Assembly (NCBI RefSeq): GCF_002850255.1
Contig: NZ_CP022523.1
Coordinates: 878,486 to 942,485 of the forward strand
Source: Pseudoalteromonas sp. NC201
GTDB taxonomy: Bacteria; Pseudomonadota; Gammaproteobacteria; Enterobacterales; Alteromonadaceae
Direction of reading: 5' to 3'
DNA: 64,000 nt
Part shown: piece by piece, positions 50,402-59,465 of the stretch
Position numbering within the stretch: the first letter of the stretch is position 1
Layout of the letters: each line of letters opens with the position of its first letter
Position numbers and translations under genes: made by a program
Notes under the pieces: generated by a model
Databases searched by the model: none
What the model saw: the letters and a program-made list of their open reading frames with translations, nothing else
Told to the model about the DNA's origin: nothing

Positions 50402-52507
50402 CTAAAAGCGGTAGTGAAGACCAACATCGGCTTTGCGCTCTGCCCCCATCCAGCAGTTACTTTCGTCATAGCATGCGCCAACGTAACGCTTGTCACTGAG
50501 GTTACTAATGCTAAAGGTGAGCCTGGCTTGCTCGCTGAGTTCATAATCAAAGGCGATGTCAAATAAGGTATAGGATGGCACAGTATCAGAGTTGTATTTG
50601 CCAACATAACTCTCGCCAACATACCGAGCACCAACACTGACTTTAAGTGCACTCAACAGGCTTGGGTAATAGTTTAACCAAAGCGATGCGGTGTTATCTG
50701 CAACCCACACTAAGCGTTTCCCCACCAAATCTTGATCTAATTCGTTTTTAGTGACTTTCTGGTCTAGATGCGTGGCATTGAACTGCACATCAACTTGTTC
50801 GTTAAAGGTGTGAGAAGCCTCAAGCTCAATACCTTTGGACTGGATTTCACCGGCTTGAGTTTTCGTGACAAAGTCTTTGCTGTTAATGATTTCGTTCTGC
50901 TTGGTGAGATCGAATAGCGCAAATGTTAGCTGTGTATCGCGAGATTGATATTTAACGCCAAGTTCCCATTGTTCTGCTTCAGTTGGTTTGAAGGCTTGTT
51001 GAGTTACGCTATTTTCTCCTGCAACGGGCTCAAATGACTGACTATAGCTTACGTAAGGTCGCCAACCAGAGTCCAGCTGATAAAGTGCGGCAATCCTCCC
51101 GGTGAGTTGGGTGTCATCAATAGTTGATTCCGTTTGCCACTCGGTGCCAGCGTAGTTTTTATCAGCAGTAACATCACTGGTGAAACTGTCGTATCTAAGA
51201 CCTGCCAAGAGGGTTAGCGCTGATATTGTCACTTCGTCTTGGACGTAAAACGCACGGTTACTCTGTTCAATATCGTGCGCTTCGGTATAGAAGTTAAGTG
51301 GCAAAGCGCCTACATCAAAGGCTGCATAATTGGGCGCTGCTAGATTAATGTTTGGTGTGCCTGTCCCGAGTGTATCCCAATACCCTACGGTTGAGCTTAA
51401 GGTTTTGTATTCAAAACCCAAGAGTAAGTGATGTGATGAGTTGCCAACCGTAAAGTGAGTAGACAATTGGTTGTCTAAAACATAGCCATGTTGCGTTTCA
51501 TCGGTTTTATATGCTGCACGGGCAAGTATGGTATCGCTATCTGCAATTAAGTTTTGGTTGTAGGTATTTTGCTGTAGGCCTTCTGCATCGGTGTAACGCC
51601 AGTTGGCAAATAAAGCCCAATTGTCGGACAAATTGTGTTCCAACTTTAGCCCTGCCATTAGCGTTGTTCTATCAAAATTAGACCAATTGATATCGCCTGC
51701 AAATGCATCGGCATCTAGATAACCGTAACTTGCACGCGTGAGCGTACCAACGCTATGTAAGGGAGTGGACGGTATAGCTTTGGGATCGTCTTGGTAATAA
51801 AGCTGTGCAGTTAAAGCCGTATCATGGCTCGGTTGCCAGCGCAGTGATGGTGCAAATACAGTGCGTTCTTCTTCAGTTGTTTTTTGCTGGCCATCACTTG
51901 TTCTTGATAGCGCAATGGCACGATAGCTCAGTTCATCGGTGATCACACCTCCATGATCAACGCCAATTTCTTTGAGCGCTCTGCTACCGACTCTCAGGCG
52001 AACCTGTGTTTGCTCAGTGCCATTGGCAAGCTTTGCGATTTGATTCACCATGCCACCTGGCGGGGCTGAGCCGTAAAGTACTGACGCTGGGCCTTTTAGC
52101 ACCTCAATGGTGTCGGTGGCAAAGGCATCAACTTGAGGATATAAATTCCAAAGGTTATTGGATTGCAGTTCTAGGCCATCGTAATAGTTTCGATAAGATT
52201 CAAAACCGCGAATAGTGTATTGGTCAAAAATGGTGACCGTGCTGCGGCTTTCTGGTGTGATACCAGAAACATAGCGTAACGCAGCATTGACCGAGTCAGC
52301 TTGGCGTAGTTGCAGGGTATCTTGATCTATATGAGAAATAGAAAAGGGCGCGTTGATAGGTGCCAAAGACGACTTTGTTCCGGTACTTTTATATTGACTG
52401 CCCTGAACTTCTATTCTTTCTAACTCATCTTTTTGGTTTTCATTGGCACTTGTGGTTTGAGAAAGCAGTGAGAGGCACACTGCAGCATAGAGCGTGTTAA
52501 TTTTCAT
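50402..52507 (-). CDS. TonB-dependent siderophore receptor
   Basis: 701 residues: signal peptide (about 1-21), plug domain with 'SLAPINAPFSISHIDQDTLQL' and 'IEVLKGPASVLYGSAPPGGMVNQ', and a 22-strand barrel ending in aromatic 'VGLHYRF'. The plug motifs mark the ferric-siderophore group (FhuA/FoxA-like). It imports an Fe3+-siderophore across the outer membrane using TonB-ExbBD. A Fur-like box lies upstream, and an AraC regulator of PchR type is encoded next upstream. Confidence 0.92.
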   Translation of the reverse strand: MKINTLYAAVCLSLLSQTTSANENQKDELERIEVQGSQYKSTGTKSSLAPINAPFSISHIDQDTLQLRQADSVNAALRYVSGITPESRSTVTIFDQYTIRGFESYRNYYDGLELQSNNLWNLYPQVDAFATDTIEVLKGPASVLYGSAPPGGMVNQIAKLANGTEQTQVRLRVGSRALKEIGVDHGGVITDELSYRAIALSRTSDGQQKTTEEERTVFAPSLRWQPSHDTALTAQLYYQDDPKAIPSTPLHSVGTLTRASYGYLDADAFAGDINWSNFDRTTLMAGLKLEHNLSDNWALFANWRYTDAEGLQQNTYNQNLIADSDTILARAAYKTDETQHGYVLDNQLSTHFTVGNSSHHLLLGFEYKTLSSTVGYWDTLGTGTPNINLAAPNYAAFDVGALPLNFYTEAHDIEQSNRAFYVQDEVTISALTLLAGLRYDSFTSDVTADKNYAGTEWQTESTIDDTQLTGRIAALYQLDSGWRPYVSYSQSFEPVAGENSVTQQAFKPTEAEQWELGVKYQSRDTQLTFALFDLTKQNEIINSKDFVTKTQAGEIQSKGIELEASHTFNEQVDVQFNATHLDQKVTKNELDQDLVGKRLVWVADNTASLWLNYYPSLLSALKVSVGARYVGESYVGKYNSDTVPSYTLFDIAFDYELSEQARLTFSISNLSDKRYVGACYDESNCWMGAERKADVGLHYRF

Positions 52508-52522
52508 TGTTCGACTACTATG

Positions 52523-52541
52523 GATAATGAGAGTGATTCTT
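52523..52541. promoter_or_regulatory. Fur-like box before the siderophore receptor
   Basis: GATAATGAGAGTGATTCTT matches 14 of 19 positions of the classical Fur consensus GATAATGATAATCATTATC and lies 16 bp upstream of the receptor start, in a very AT-rich promoter. Confidence 0.6.
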
Positions 52542-52572
52542 ATTATATATATTTTGCACGGTTCAGTTTTGT

Positions 52573-53415
52573 CTAAGAGTGCACTCGTTGTGAAATTTGT
52601 TTGGGAGAAAGAGAAAATAATTGCTTAAAACGACGGCTGAAGTGCGCCTGATTTTTAAATCCGCTATCAATAGCAATTTGATTTAAGGATGCAGAGCTAT
52701 TAAGTAACTCAAAATAAGCATGAGTGAGCCTAGTGCGGATAAGATATTCACTGGCACTCAGATCAGATGCGGCAAAGAGTTTGTGAATATAACGTTTTGA
52801 CCAGCCTGAATGGTCACATAGCATGTCGATACAAAATGCTTCATCATTTGCATGTGTAGAGATGAGCTGTTTTAACTCCGCTAGCGGCGACGTTGGTAAT
52901 TGGGTCGGCTGGCAAGCACTTAGGTGCAGTACAATTTCATCTTCAAGCCATTTTGTCGCTGTTAAATTTAACGTTGTGGCGGTTAAGGCGCTTTTGAATA
53001 ATGTTGCTAGGCCAAAGGGAATGGTCAGCGCTTGACCATGCTGAAGTCGTTTGCCGGTTCGAGAGGCTAGCCAATTGATTGGAAAGTTGAAGCTAACAGC
53101 GAGGTATTGTGTCGGAAGGTGAAACACATGTTTTTGATTTGCTTCAAGATAGATTAGCTGCGTTAGATCAGCACGCTGTAAAGACTGTTCAGTCAACCAC
53201 CAACCACTTCCTTCAGTGATAAGGATTAAACTACCATAGTTTTCAGGCATCATCGCCGCAGTTTGCGCAGTGCGATGGTAAATAATGCCATCGAGCTTTA
53301 CTTGCGAGATGCTACTGGAGATGAGTGGTACTTCGTTGTGTAATTCACCGTCAGATACATGGTCATAAAATCCTTGATGTAATAATTGGCTGTAGAGGTC
53401 TAGTACAATACTCAT
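52573..53415 (-). CDS. AraC-family regulator, probably of siderophore uptake
   Basis: 280 residues from ATG 53415 (MSIVLDLYSQ); a start three codons earlier is possible. The C-terminal ~100 residues carry two AraC helix-turn-helices ('CIDMLCDHSGWSKRYIHKLF' and 'LNQIAIDSGFKNQAHFSRRF'). The N-terminal half is a poorly conserved sensing domain. Directly upstream of a siderophore receptor gene on the same strand, it resembles PchR-type activators that respond to the ferric siderophore. The ligand is inferred. Confidence 0.85.
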   Translation of the reverse strand: MSIVLDLYSQLLHQGFYDHVSDGELHNEVPLISSSISQVKLDGIIYHRTAQTAAMMPENYGSLILITEGSGWWLTEQSLQRADLTQLIYLEANQKHVFHLPTQYLAVSFNFPINWLASRTGKRLQHGQALTIPFGLATLFKSALTATTLNLTATKWLEDEIVLHLSACQPTQLPTSPLAELKQLISTHANDEAFCIDMLCDHSGWSKRYIHKLFAASDLSASEYLIRTRLTHAYFELLNSSASLNQIAIDSGFKNQAHFSRRFKQLFSLSPKQISQRVHS

Positions 53416-53416
53416 T

Positions 53417-53450
53417 AAAAACAAAAGTGGCGGCTCAAACGAACCACCAC
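53417..53450 (-). terminator. Terminator of the S8 protease gene
   Basis: Stem of seven pairs (GTGGCGG, 53427-53433, with CCACCAC, 53444-53450, one G-T) followed on the minus strand by TTTTGTTTTT. Confidence 0.65.
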
Positions 53451-53508
53451 TGTACTTGTTTTTTCAATAAACCCCAAACGAAATGAGATTTATTTGTAAT
53501 AAAGCCAA

Positions 53509-55374
53509 TTAGTAGCTTGCAACAAGCGTTACGCCAGAGAAGCTAGAGTAGCCACGCAATTTGATGTAATAGGTTGCACCTTGACCTGAACTTAAACTAC
53601 AAGACTCGTTATTACCATTTAAGAACGGACGACAGTCATAGGTTGATGTCGTAGGTGCTGCACCTTTACGAACATACAAGTCTGCATCGCCAGAGCCGCC
53701 AGAGCTCGCAACTGTCAAGGTTACATTTGCTGGAACATCAATGGTGTATAGTAACTCTTGGCCAGATGAACCGGCAAGACCACTTACTGGAATGCCATTT
53801 TCTAAGCAGTTGCTACCACAGCCACCAGGATCTGATGAGTAAGTGCCAGTGAGCGTTGCATTTGCATACGCAGAGTACCCATTTAGCATCACATACCAAT
53901 CACCAGCAGTCGGATTAGTGAAATCGCATGATTCATTGTTACCGTTTTTGTAAGGGCGACAAGCGTAACTATTCAGCGTTGGCTGTGTGCCTTGCTGTAC
54001 ATACAGGTCGGCATCACCAGTGCCACCAGCAAGTGAGAAGTTCAGCGCGCTAGCGCCTGCTGGAACAACCAACTTATAGAAAGTTTGCTGACCAGATGCA
54101 CCAGATGCACTGACGCCTTGGCCGTTAACTAGCTCTGTGATTGGATCTGGGTCCGGATCCGGATCAGTGCCATCAGCTAGCGTATAAAGTAGCTCGTTAG
54201 GTGAACCGCTTTGTGGGTTAGACACTTTACCTTTTGATGAGCGTTGGCTCAGCAAGCTATCAATTTGTGACGGGCTTAGACTTGGGTTTTCATCCAAATA
54301 TAGCGCAACAGCACCCGCAACGTGCGGCGCGGCCATCGAAGTACCACTGATGGTGTTGGTTGATGTATCTGAGTTATACCAAGCTGAGGTGATGCTTGAA
54401 CCCGGTGCATAAATATCTAGACAGTTCCCATAGTTTGAGAAGCTAGAGCGGGCATCGCTGCTTGTGGTTGAACCCACAGTGATTGCATCGGCTGCACGTG
54501 CAGGTGAGTAATTACAGGCATTGCTATTGTCATTACCTGCCGCAACAACAAAGCTAACGCCTGAGGCAACTGCGTTATTTACTGCGTCATCAACCGCTTG
54601 AGAAACGCCACCACCCAAACTCATGTTAGCAACGGATGGGCCTGATGCATTGTTTTTAACCCAATCGATACCAGAGATAACGCCTGAATATGAACCCGAG
54701 CCGTTACAACCCAATACTCTTACCCCAACAATGTTGACGTTTTTTGCTACCCCATATTCACCGCCACCAATTGTGCCCGCAACATGGGTACCATGGCCAT
54801 TACAGTCTGTTGCATCATTGTCATTATCAACAAAGTCATAACCATGTGATGCACGGTTACCAAATTCATTGTGACTAATGCGAACACCGGTATCGATAAC
54901 ATAGGCCGTTACGCCAGTACCATCAAAATCATAATGGTAGTTTGAGTTTAGCGGTAGATTACGTTGATCGACACGATCTAGACCCCAAGTAGGGTTAGCT
55001 TGGTCGCCGCTTGCTGTGATAGCGGGGGTCACTGTAACCATTTGGTCTTGTTCGATATAGTCAATATTAGGGTTATTAAGAAGCCCTTTTAGTTGTTTTG
55101 CAGATGCATTAATGACCACACCATTTAGTACACCACCAAATTCTTTTGTAATGCTTACGTTATGTTTGTTTTCTAACGCTTTTGCCTGCTTATTAGCGAA
55201 GGCCGCAATTGCTTTGCTGTTTTGAACGTTAAGGACTGAAGGGGTGCTAAATACAACGATGTATTGATCTTTAATTGCTTTGTTTGATTCTACGCTAAGT
55301 ATTTTAGCGGCTTGTGCGTTGACTGAAGTCAAACCCGCTAATACTGCAAAACTAATAGCACTTAATTTACGCAT
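53509..55374 (-). CDS. Secreted S8 subtilisin-like protease with two PPC domains
   Basis: 621 residues: signal peptide (about 1-22), I9 inhibitor propeptide (about 35-105), and a subtilase domain with catalytic Asp in 'AYVIDTGVR' (about 156), His in 'GHGTHVAGT' (about 193) and Ser in 'GTSMAAPHVAG' (about 343). After an Asp-Pro linker ('DGTDPDPDPDP') come two PPC repeats ('GDADLYVQQGTQPTLN', 'GDADLYVRKGAAPTTS'), usually removed during maturation. It is a proteinase K/aqualysin-like extracellular protease exported by type II secretion, typical of marine scavengers. A conserved Cys pattern suggests disulfides. Confidence 0.95.
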   Translation of the reverse strand: MRKLSAISFAVLAGLTSVNAQAAKILSVESNKAIKDQYIVVFSTPSVLNVQNSKAIAAFANKQAKALENKHNVSITKEFGGVLNGVVINASAKQLKGLLNNPNIDYIEQDQMVTVTPAITASGDQANPTWGLDRVDQRNLPLNSNYHYDFDGTGVTAYVIDTGVRISHNEFGNRASHGYDFVDNDNDATDCNGHGTHVAGTIGGGEYGVAKNVNIVGVRVLGCNGSGSYSGVISGIDWVKNNASGPSVANMSLGGGVSQAVDDAVNNAVASGVSFVVAAGNDNSNACNYSPARAADAITVGSTTSSDARSSFSNYGNCLDIYAPGSSITSAWYNSDTSTNTISGTSMAAPHVAGAVALYLDENPSLSPSQIDSLLSQRSSKGKVSNPQSGSPNELLYTLADGTDPDPDPDPITELVNGQGVSASGASGQQTFYKLVVPAGASALNFSLAGGTGDADLYVQQGTQPTLNSYACRPYKNGNNESCDFTNPTAGDWYVMLNGYSAYANATLTGTYSSDPGGCGSNCLENGIPVSGLAGSSGQELLYTIDVPANVTLTVASSGGSGDADLYVRKGAAPTTSTYDCRPFLNGNNESCSLSSGQGATYYIKLRGYSSFSGVTLVASY

Positions 55375-55917
55375 TTTGTTGTTCCTTGCATGTTGTTTTG
55401 TTTAATTGTGTTTACCAATCTCAAGGTTATGAACTTATCTAGCTGCTGTAGACGCGTTATTCACTAAATTTCAACGCTTGGTTGCGTTTGTTTTGTGATA
55501 GTGAACAACGCCAACTAAATTAAAATTGCACATAATTTCGACTGGTTACACTAGGATAGAAGTAAAGCTTAAAAAATAAACAAAAAATACAAAAAAAATT
55601 TACAATGCGTATTTTAATGCATAGATTAGCTGACCAGATAAGCGAGAGGTTTTCTCCTGCTTTTTATATTTTACCAATAAATACATGTGGTTAATTTTTA
55701 TTTTAGGGAGAGGTAACACTACAAGGAAAGGGGAATAAATAGGCTGTAAAAATTCCAAATGAGTATAGGGTATGTGATTTTTGTTAATTTATCTTTACAT
55801 TTAGGTTCGGTTTTTGACTTTTGAATTGTTAACAAGGACAAAACCAACCAAGGTGAAAACCATGCTTATTATTAAACCTGGTTGATACAGCTTTAGCTTC
55901 TCTTTGATCCTCATTTT
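55375..55917. other. 543-bp intergenic region
   Basis: The promoter side of the protease gene, AT-rich, without a supported ORF. Near 55845-55890 an imperfect stem (CAACCAAGGT with ACCTGGTTG), followed on the minus strand by GTTTTG, could terminate the bufferin operon. I see no repeat-family member here. Confidence 0.5.
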
Positions 55918-56718
55918 CTATGCCGATTTGTTGAATATCGCAACTTTAAAGCCACTAAACCATCCCAAGTTAAGCCCTTTTTGCAGTAACTGCATCACCA
56001 TTGCTGTGCCTTGTGCTAAATCATCACTTTGCTCGGCCGCGTATTCACAAACAAAACTAAACGGCAGTGCATTCTTCATGCTTTGTAGACAAGCAAATTC
56101 TGCTTCCGTTAACGAGTGATACCCAGTGCGCATATCGCGCTCTCTGGCGAGTATCCAGTAGTTTGGTTTTGTGGATACTTCAGGGACAGGTGTACTGTTC
56201 TTTAACGCTTGCCAGCTGTCGACCGCATTATGTGTAAATCCCAATAAGTGAACGCTGGGGTGAAAAGTAAACTGCAAGTTTGGAAATTGTGCTGCTGCAA
56301 TTTTTTGTAGGTGCACAAGTCCCAATTGAGGCGCATCTTCTGCGTCAAATGCACTGAGTAATGTACGTTCAAATTGTGCGATTTCAGTGAGAATAGGGTA
56401 GAGCTTAAATGGCTCAAATTGACTTAAATATTCAGGAAGCGCGTCGCCAAACTGGCGCAATGAGGTCGAACGTGAAGGAAAGTGCTGTAGATAGCCCGAG
56501 AACATCTCATCAAACAGGGCATCACCCAAATAAAAGCCAAGCATTTCGTGATCTTGTTCTAACACTTTTTTTAATCTGATGTGGTAAGCGTTAGTGTATA
56601 TTTGCGCACGTTGCGCGACATTCAGGCCACTTTGATATTCAATTTCAGCCATTAATTGGCTGTCATCGCCTTTTAGCATTGCAATAAAGGCGTGTTGCAG
56701 CGCGGCGAGATCAGCCAT
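55918..56718 (-). CDS. bufC: BufC/HvfC-type MNIO partner protein (DUF2063)
   Basis: 266 residues with the N-terminal DUF2063 helical bundle ('LAALQHAFIAMLKG', 'NVAQRAQIYTNAYHIRLKKVL', 'FSGYLQHFPSRSTSLRQFGDALPEYL') and a C-terminal domain with 'LGFTHNAVDSWQAL'. In bufferin and related RiPP systems this protein binds the precursor and presents it to the MNIO enzyme. Its ATG overlaps the bufB stop by 8 bp, the usual operon arrangement. Confidence 0.9.
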   Translation of the reverse strand: MADLAALQHAFIAMLKGDDSQLMAEIEYQSGLNVAQRAQIYTNAYHIRLKKVLEQDHEMLGFYLGDALFDEMFSGYLQHFPSRSTSLRQFGDALPEYLSQFEPFKLYPILTEIAQFERTLLSAFDAEDAPQLGLVHLQKIAAAQFPNLQFTFHPSVHLLGFTHNAVDSWQALKNSTPVPEVSTKPNYWILARERDMRTGYHSLTEAEFACLQSMKNALPFSFVCEYAAEQSDDLAQGTAMVMQLLQKGLNLGWFSGFKVAIFNKSA

Positions 56719-57541
56719 ATGTTCTCCAACTGCTAGGGGCTATTCCTTTGGCCAAGTTCAGCTCTTGTAACAATCCCGCGAGCTCAGGAAAGTTATCATC
56801 ACGCTCAATCATGGTGTTAATGGGAGATCTGTTCTGAGTATATTGTCGATATAAACTCCATACCTCTTCGCAAATTGGTTGGTCGTGCGTATCAACAATA
56901 TGGGTCCCAAAATCGCTATGGCCGGCCAAGTGGATTTGCGCGATTGCTTGTGTTGGTATGGCGTTTAGGTAAGTCATTGGGTCGAATTGATGATTGCGCG
57001 AGCTTACATATACATTATTGATGTCGAGTAATAACTGGCACCCGGTACGCTGGTGTAATTCGCTCAAAAACGCCCACTCTGTCAGCTCAGATTGTTTGTA
57101 GTTTAAATAACTTGAGACATTTTCAAAAATCATTGGACGCTCAAGGTAATCTTGTACTTGATTGATTCTTGCGGTGAGATGTATCAGCGCTTCTTCAGTG
57201 TAGGGAAGTGGCAATAAATCATGGCTATTAAATTCGCCTAAGCTGCTAAAGCAGAGGTGATCTGACACCCATTCGGGTTCAACCCGTGCGATGGTGCGTT
57301 TAAGTTGCGCAAGGTAATTCATATCTAGGGGCGAAGTACTGCCTATCGACATCGATACTCCGTGCATCACAATGGGGTAGTGCTCTTTAATCTGCGAGAG
57401 GTAATACCAAGGCTTGCCGCCGTCGACAAAGTAATTCTCAGAGATAATCTCAAACCAATCTACTTGTGGCTGAGTGTCGATAATAGCGTCAAAATAACAC
57501 GTGCGTAGGCCAAGACCAAAGCCCAGAAAGGGTACTGACAT
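56711..57541 (-). CDS. bufB: MNIO-family RiPP-modifying enzyme (BufB/HvfB, DUF692)
   Basis: 276 residues of the TIM-barrel DUF692 family. Conserved metal-binding motifs visible are 'MHGVSMSIGS', 'FENVSSYLNY', 'LLDINNVYVSS' and 'QIHLAGHSD'; 'WFEIISENYF' is near the N-terminus. Multinuclear non-heme iron oxidative enzymes use two or three Fe ions to convert cysteines of a precursor peptide into heterocycles. In bufferins these are proposed to bind copper. Substrate: the two-core precursor encoded 85 bp upstream. Confidence 0.93.
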   Translation of the reverse strand: MSVPFLGFGLGLRTCYFDAIIDTQPQVDWFEIISENYFVDGGKPWYYLSQIKEHYPIVMHGVSMSIGSTSPLDMNYLAQLKRTIARVEPEWVSDHLCFSSLGEFNSHDLLPLPYTEEALIHLTARINQVQDYLERPMIFENVSSYLNYKQSELTEWAFLSELHQRTGCQLLLDINNVYVSSRNHQFDPMTYLNAIPTQAIAQIHLAGHSDFGTHIVDTHDQPICEEVWSLYRQYTQNRSPINTMIERDDNFPELAGLLQELNLAKGIAPSSWRTYG

Positions 57542-57565
57542 AATTGCGCTCTTTTAATGCATTGT

Positions 57566-57609
57566 GCGTGTTTATCTATTGCAATAATAAGCTTGATAGA
57601 TAAACACGC
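57566..57609 (-). promoter_or_regulatory. Intercistronic hairpin between precursor and enzyme genes
   Basis: A perfect 14-bp inverted repeat (GCGTGTTTATCTAT / ATAGATAAACACGC) with a 16-nt loop starts 17 bp after the precursor stop. No T-tract follows on the minus strand. It probably stabilises the precursor mRNA or attenuates read-through so that the precursor outnumbers its enzymes. Confidence 0.6.
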
Positions 57610-57626
57610 GCCGAGGTTAAAGCTTA

Positions 57627-58076
57627 TTAGCTTTCTGCTTTGCCACCAATGTCAGCACAGGCCTTTGCTGGCATGCTGACAAATCCAGTCCCTTTGCAAG
57701 AAGCGTGTCCCGCACAAGCATTACTTGCGGTTTTACAATCGTTATGGCCTCCGCAAACGTTGACATCGTGGCAGTGCACAAGGTCGGCCTTTGCGACACT
57801 GCCAACCCAAGTGTCTTTTTGATTGCCACCGACATCACTACACGCTTTGCTCGGCATGGCAACAAAGCCAGTGCCTTTGCAAGAAGCTTGTCCTGAGCAG
57901 GCATTACTCGCTGTTTTACAATCGTTATGTCCACCACAAACATTGACATCATAACAATGCACTAAATCTGTTTCAGCTGTCGCAGCTTGTGCGCTTGTAG
58001 AATTGTTCTCTGTGCTATTACAACCGACCAAACCCGCTACCATCATCGCCATTGCAGCGCCCGTTAATGCTTTCAT
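57627..58076 (-). CDS. bufA2: Bufferin-type metallophore precursor with two core repeats
   Basis: 149 residues. The signal peptide carries a lipobox-like 'AGLVGCNS' (Cys at about residue 19), so the product may be a lipoprotein; typical bufferins have a plain Sec signal. Two near-identical Cys-rich modules of about 48 residues follow (about 37-85 and 96-143). Each contains 'DVNVCGGHNDCKTASNAC' and 'ASCKGTGFV' with 'KAC', six cysteines per module, as in single-core BufA2 proteins. The linker is 'NQKDTWVGSVAK'. The MNIO encoded downstream would modify the cysteines for periplasmic copper binding. An internal duplication of the core is the odd feature. Confidence 0.85.
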   Translation of the reverse strand: MKALTGAAMAMMVAGLVGCNSTENNSTSAQAATAETDLVHCYDVNVCGGHNDCKTASNACSGQASCKGTGFVAMPSKACSDVGGNQKDTWVGSVAKADLVHCHDVNVCGGHNDCKTASNACAGHASCKGTGFVSMPAKACADIGGKAES

Positions 58077-58122
58077 GTTTTTAATCCTCTTTGTTATCTA
58101 TTAACGTGCTTAGCTTCGGCCA

Positions 58123-58387
58123 AGGGGCTGCTTATCTTTCAAGTTTGTTTTTGCAGCAGTTTGATTGCCATTTATACAAGGCAGAGCCAGCGTAGCATAG
58201 TTGTTCTATGTAAGTCTGGCGATAACACAGTAGAAATGCCAATCAAGCGCTGCCCTTCGGGTTCACCTGAGTGTGCTTCGTTCTTTGTTGCTCAACTTTA
58301 GCTTAGCCCACTATGCGGCAAGTCGAGCGCCGCGATCAAAACTCACTCAGGAGAACAAAAATCAAACAGCAAAGGTAAGCAGCCCCT
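58123..58387. mobile_element. MITE-like element of a second family (265 bp)
   Basis: 12-bp perfect terminal inverted repeats, AGGGGCTGCTTA (58123-58134) and TAAGCAGCCCCT (58376-58387), enclose non-coding DNA with further inner complementarity. No target duplication is certain. It fills most of the spacer between the bufferin operon and the AraC gene and could affect the bufferin promoter. Confidence 0.7.
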
Positions 58388-58472
58388 GGGATTATCGAAA
58401 CGCAGTCACGTTATAAAAGACCTAGTAACCGCAAGATCCATTTCAGTGTAGAAGAAAAAATGGGGGATAAAG

Positions 58473-59465
58473 TTAAATCTTACGAAAATAGGAAGGCGTT
58501 AATCCCGTCCATCGCTTAAATGCACGGCGAAAATTAGTGATGTCGCTAAACTGTAAAGCGGTTGCAATTTGTTCATTGGAATAGCCTTGCTCAGTCACAT
58601 AAAACATGGCTTGTTGACGATGCAGTCTGTCTTTTTCGTTAATAAAAGTAGTCTGATGCCGCTTGAGTTTGCGTTTAAAAGTTGCAGCGCTCATGCCCAT
58701 CATTTCGGCGATTTGCTCACTATGATATTTAGGATATTTTAACTGTAAGCGGTGCAGCTGGGCGAGAAATCCACGCTGTGGTGAGGGCAAGGCTTTTAAC
58801 TGCCGAGCCACTAAATAAGGAAAAGTGCCAATTTGTTGCTGAGCTAAAGCTTGGTTACTCATTACAACGGCAAAATCACTGTGATCAAAGCTGTAAGCTA
58901 GGTGTATATGGCTCAGGTATTGCGCGACTTGTTTTGGCTTTGTATACGGAAACTGCAATGTTAATGTGGTTTCTGGGCTGCGCCACTTAAGGTAGCCACA
59001 ACAAAGGCTTGCCATTGTTTCACATAAAAATCGCGTGACCGCAGGCTTACCTTCAGCAATGGCGGGTGAAAACAGTAAATGGCAGCTTGTTTCTGTCTGG
59101 AGTTTTCTAATGTGGTAAAAAGGCAGTATATCCAAACCTTTAAGCAGTAGAACTTTGAGCAATTGTTGTATGTTGTGGCAATTAAATAACAGCTCGGCAT
59201 GGTGACTGATTAGCGTATTAAGTAGGTATTGGCCGTAAATAAAACTGACTTCCTGACAGCTCGCCTGACTGACAAGGTTGCTTACTATTGTTTCAAACTG
59301 CTCATAACTAATGAAGGTTGGGTTAGCGTGCAGATCGGTATAAAACAACTTACTGCCTTTCAAAATGACGTCTGCATGTACACCGCGCTGGGAAGCCAAC
59401 TCCACTAAAGGGAGTGCAAAATAGCGACTCGCAAGCTGTTTTGTTTGGCACTCAAAGTAGGACAT
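58473..59465 (-). CDS. AraC-family regulator with Arabinose_bd-type N-terminal domain
   Basis: 330 residues. The N-terminal ~200 residues resemble the OruR/ArgR-type effector domain ('LASQRGVHADVILKGSKLF', 'ISYEQFETIVSNLV', 'YGQYLLNTLISHHAELLFN'). The C-terminal AraC domain has 'YHSEQIAEMMGMSAATFKRKLKRH' and 'EQIATALQFSDITNFRRAFKRWTG'. Regulators of this group respond to amines or fatty-acid-like ligands. Its ATG overlaps the stop of the upstream GGDEF-like gene by one base (TAATG), so the two are made together. Confidence 0.85.
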   Translation of the reverse strand: MSYFECQTKQLASRYFALPLVELASQRGVHADVILKGSKLFYTDLHANPTFISYEQFETIVSNLVSQASCQEVSFIYGQYLLNTLISHHAELLFNCHNIQQLLKVLLLKGLDILPFYHIRKLQTETSCHLLFSPAIAEGKPAVTRFLCETMASLCCGYLKWRSPETTLTLQFPYTKPKQVAQYLSHIHLAYSFDHSDFAVVMSNQALAQQQIGTFPYLVARQLKALPSPQRGFLAQLHRLQLKYPKYHSEQIAEMMGMSAATFKRKLKRHQTTFINEKDRLHRQQAMFYVTEQGYSNEQIATALQFSDITNFRRAFKRWTGLTPSYFRKI

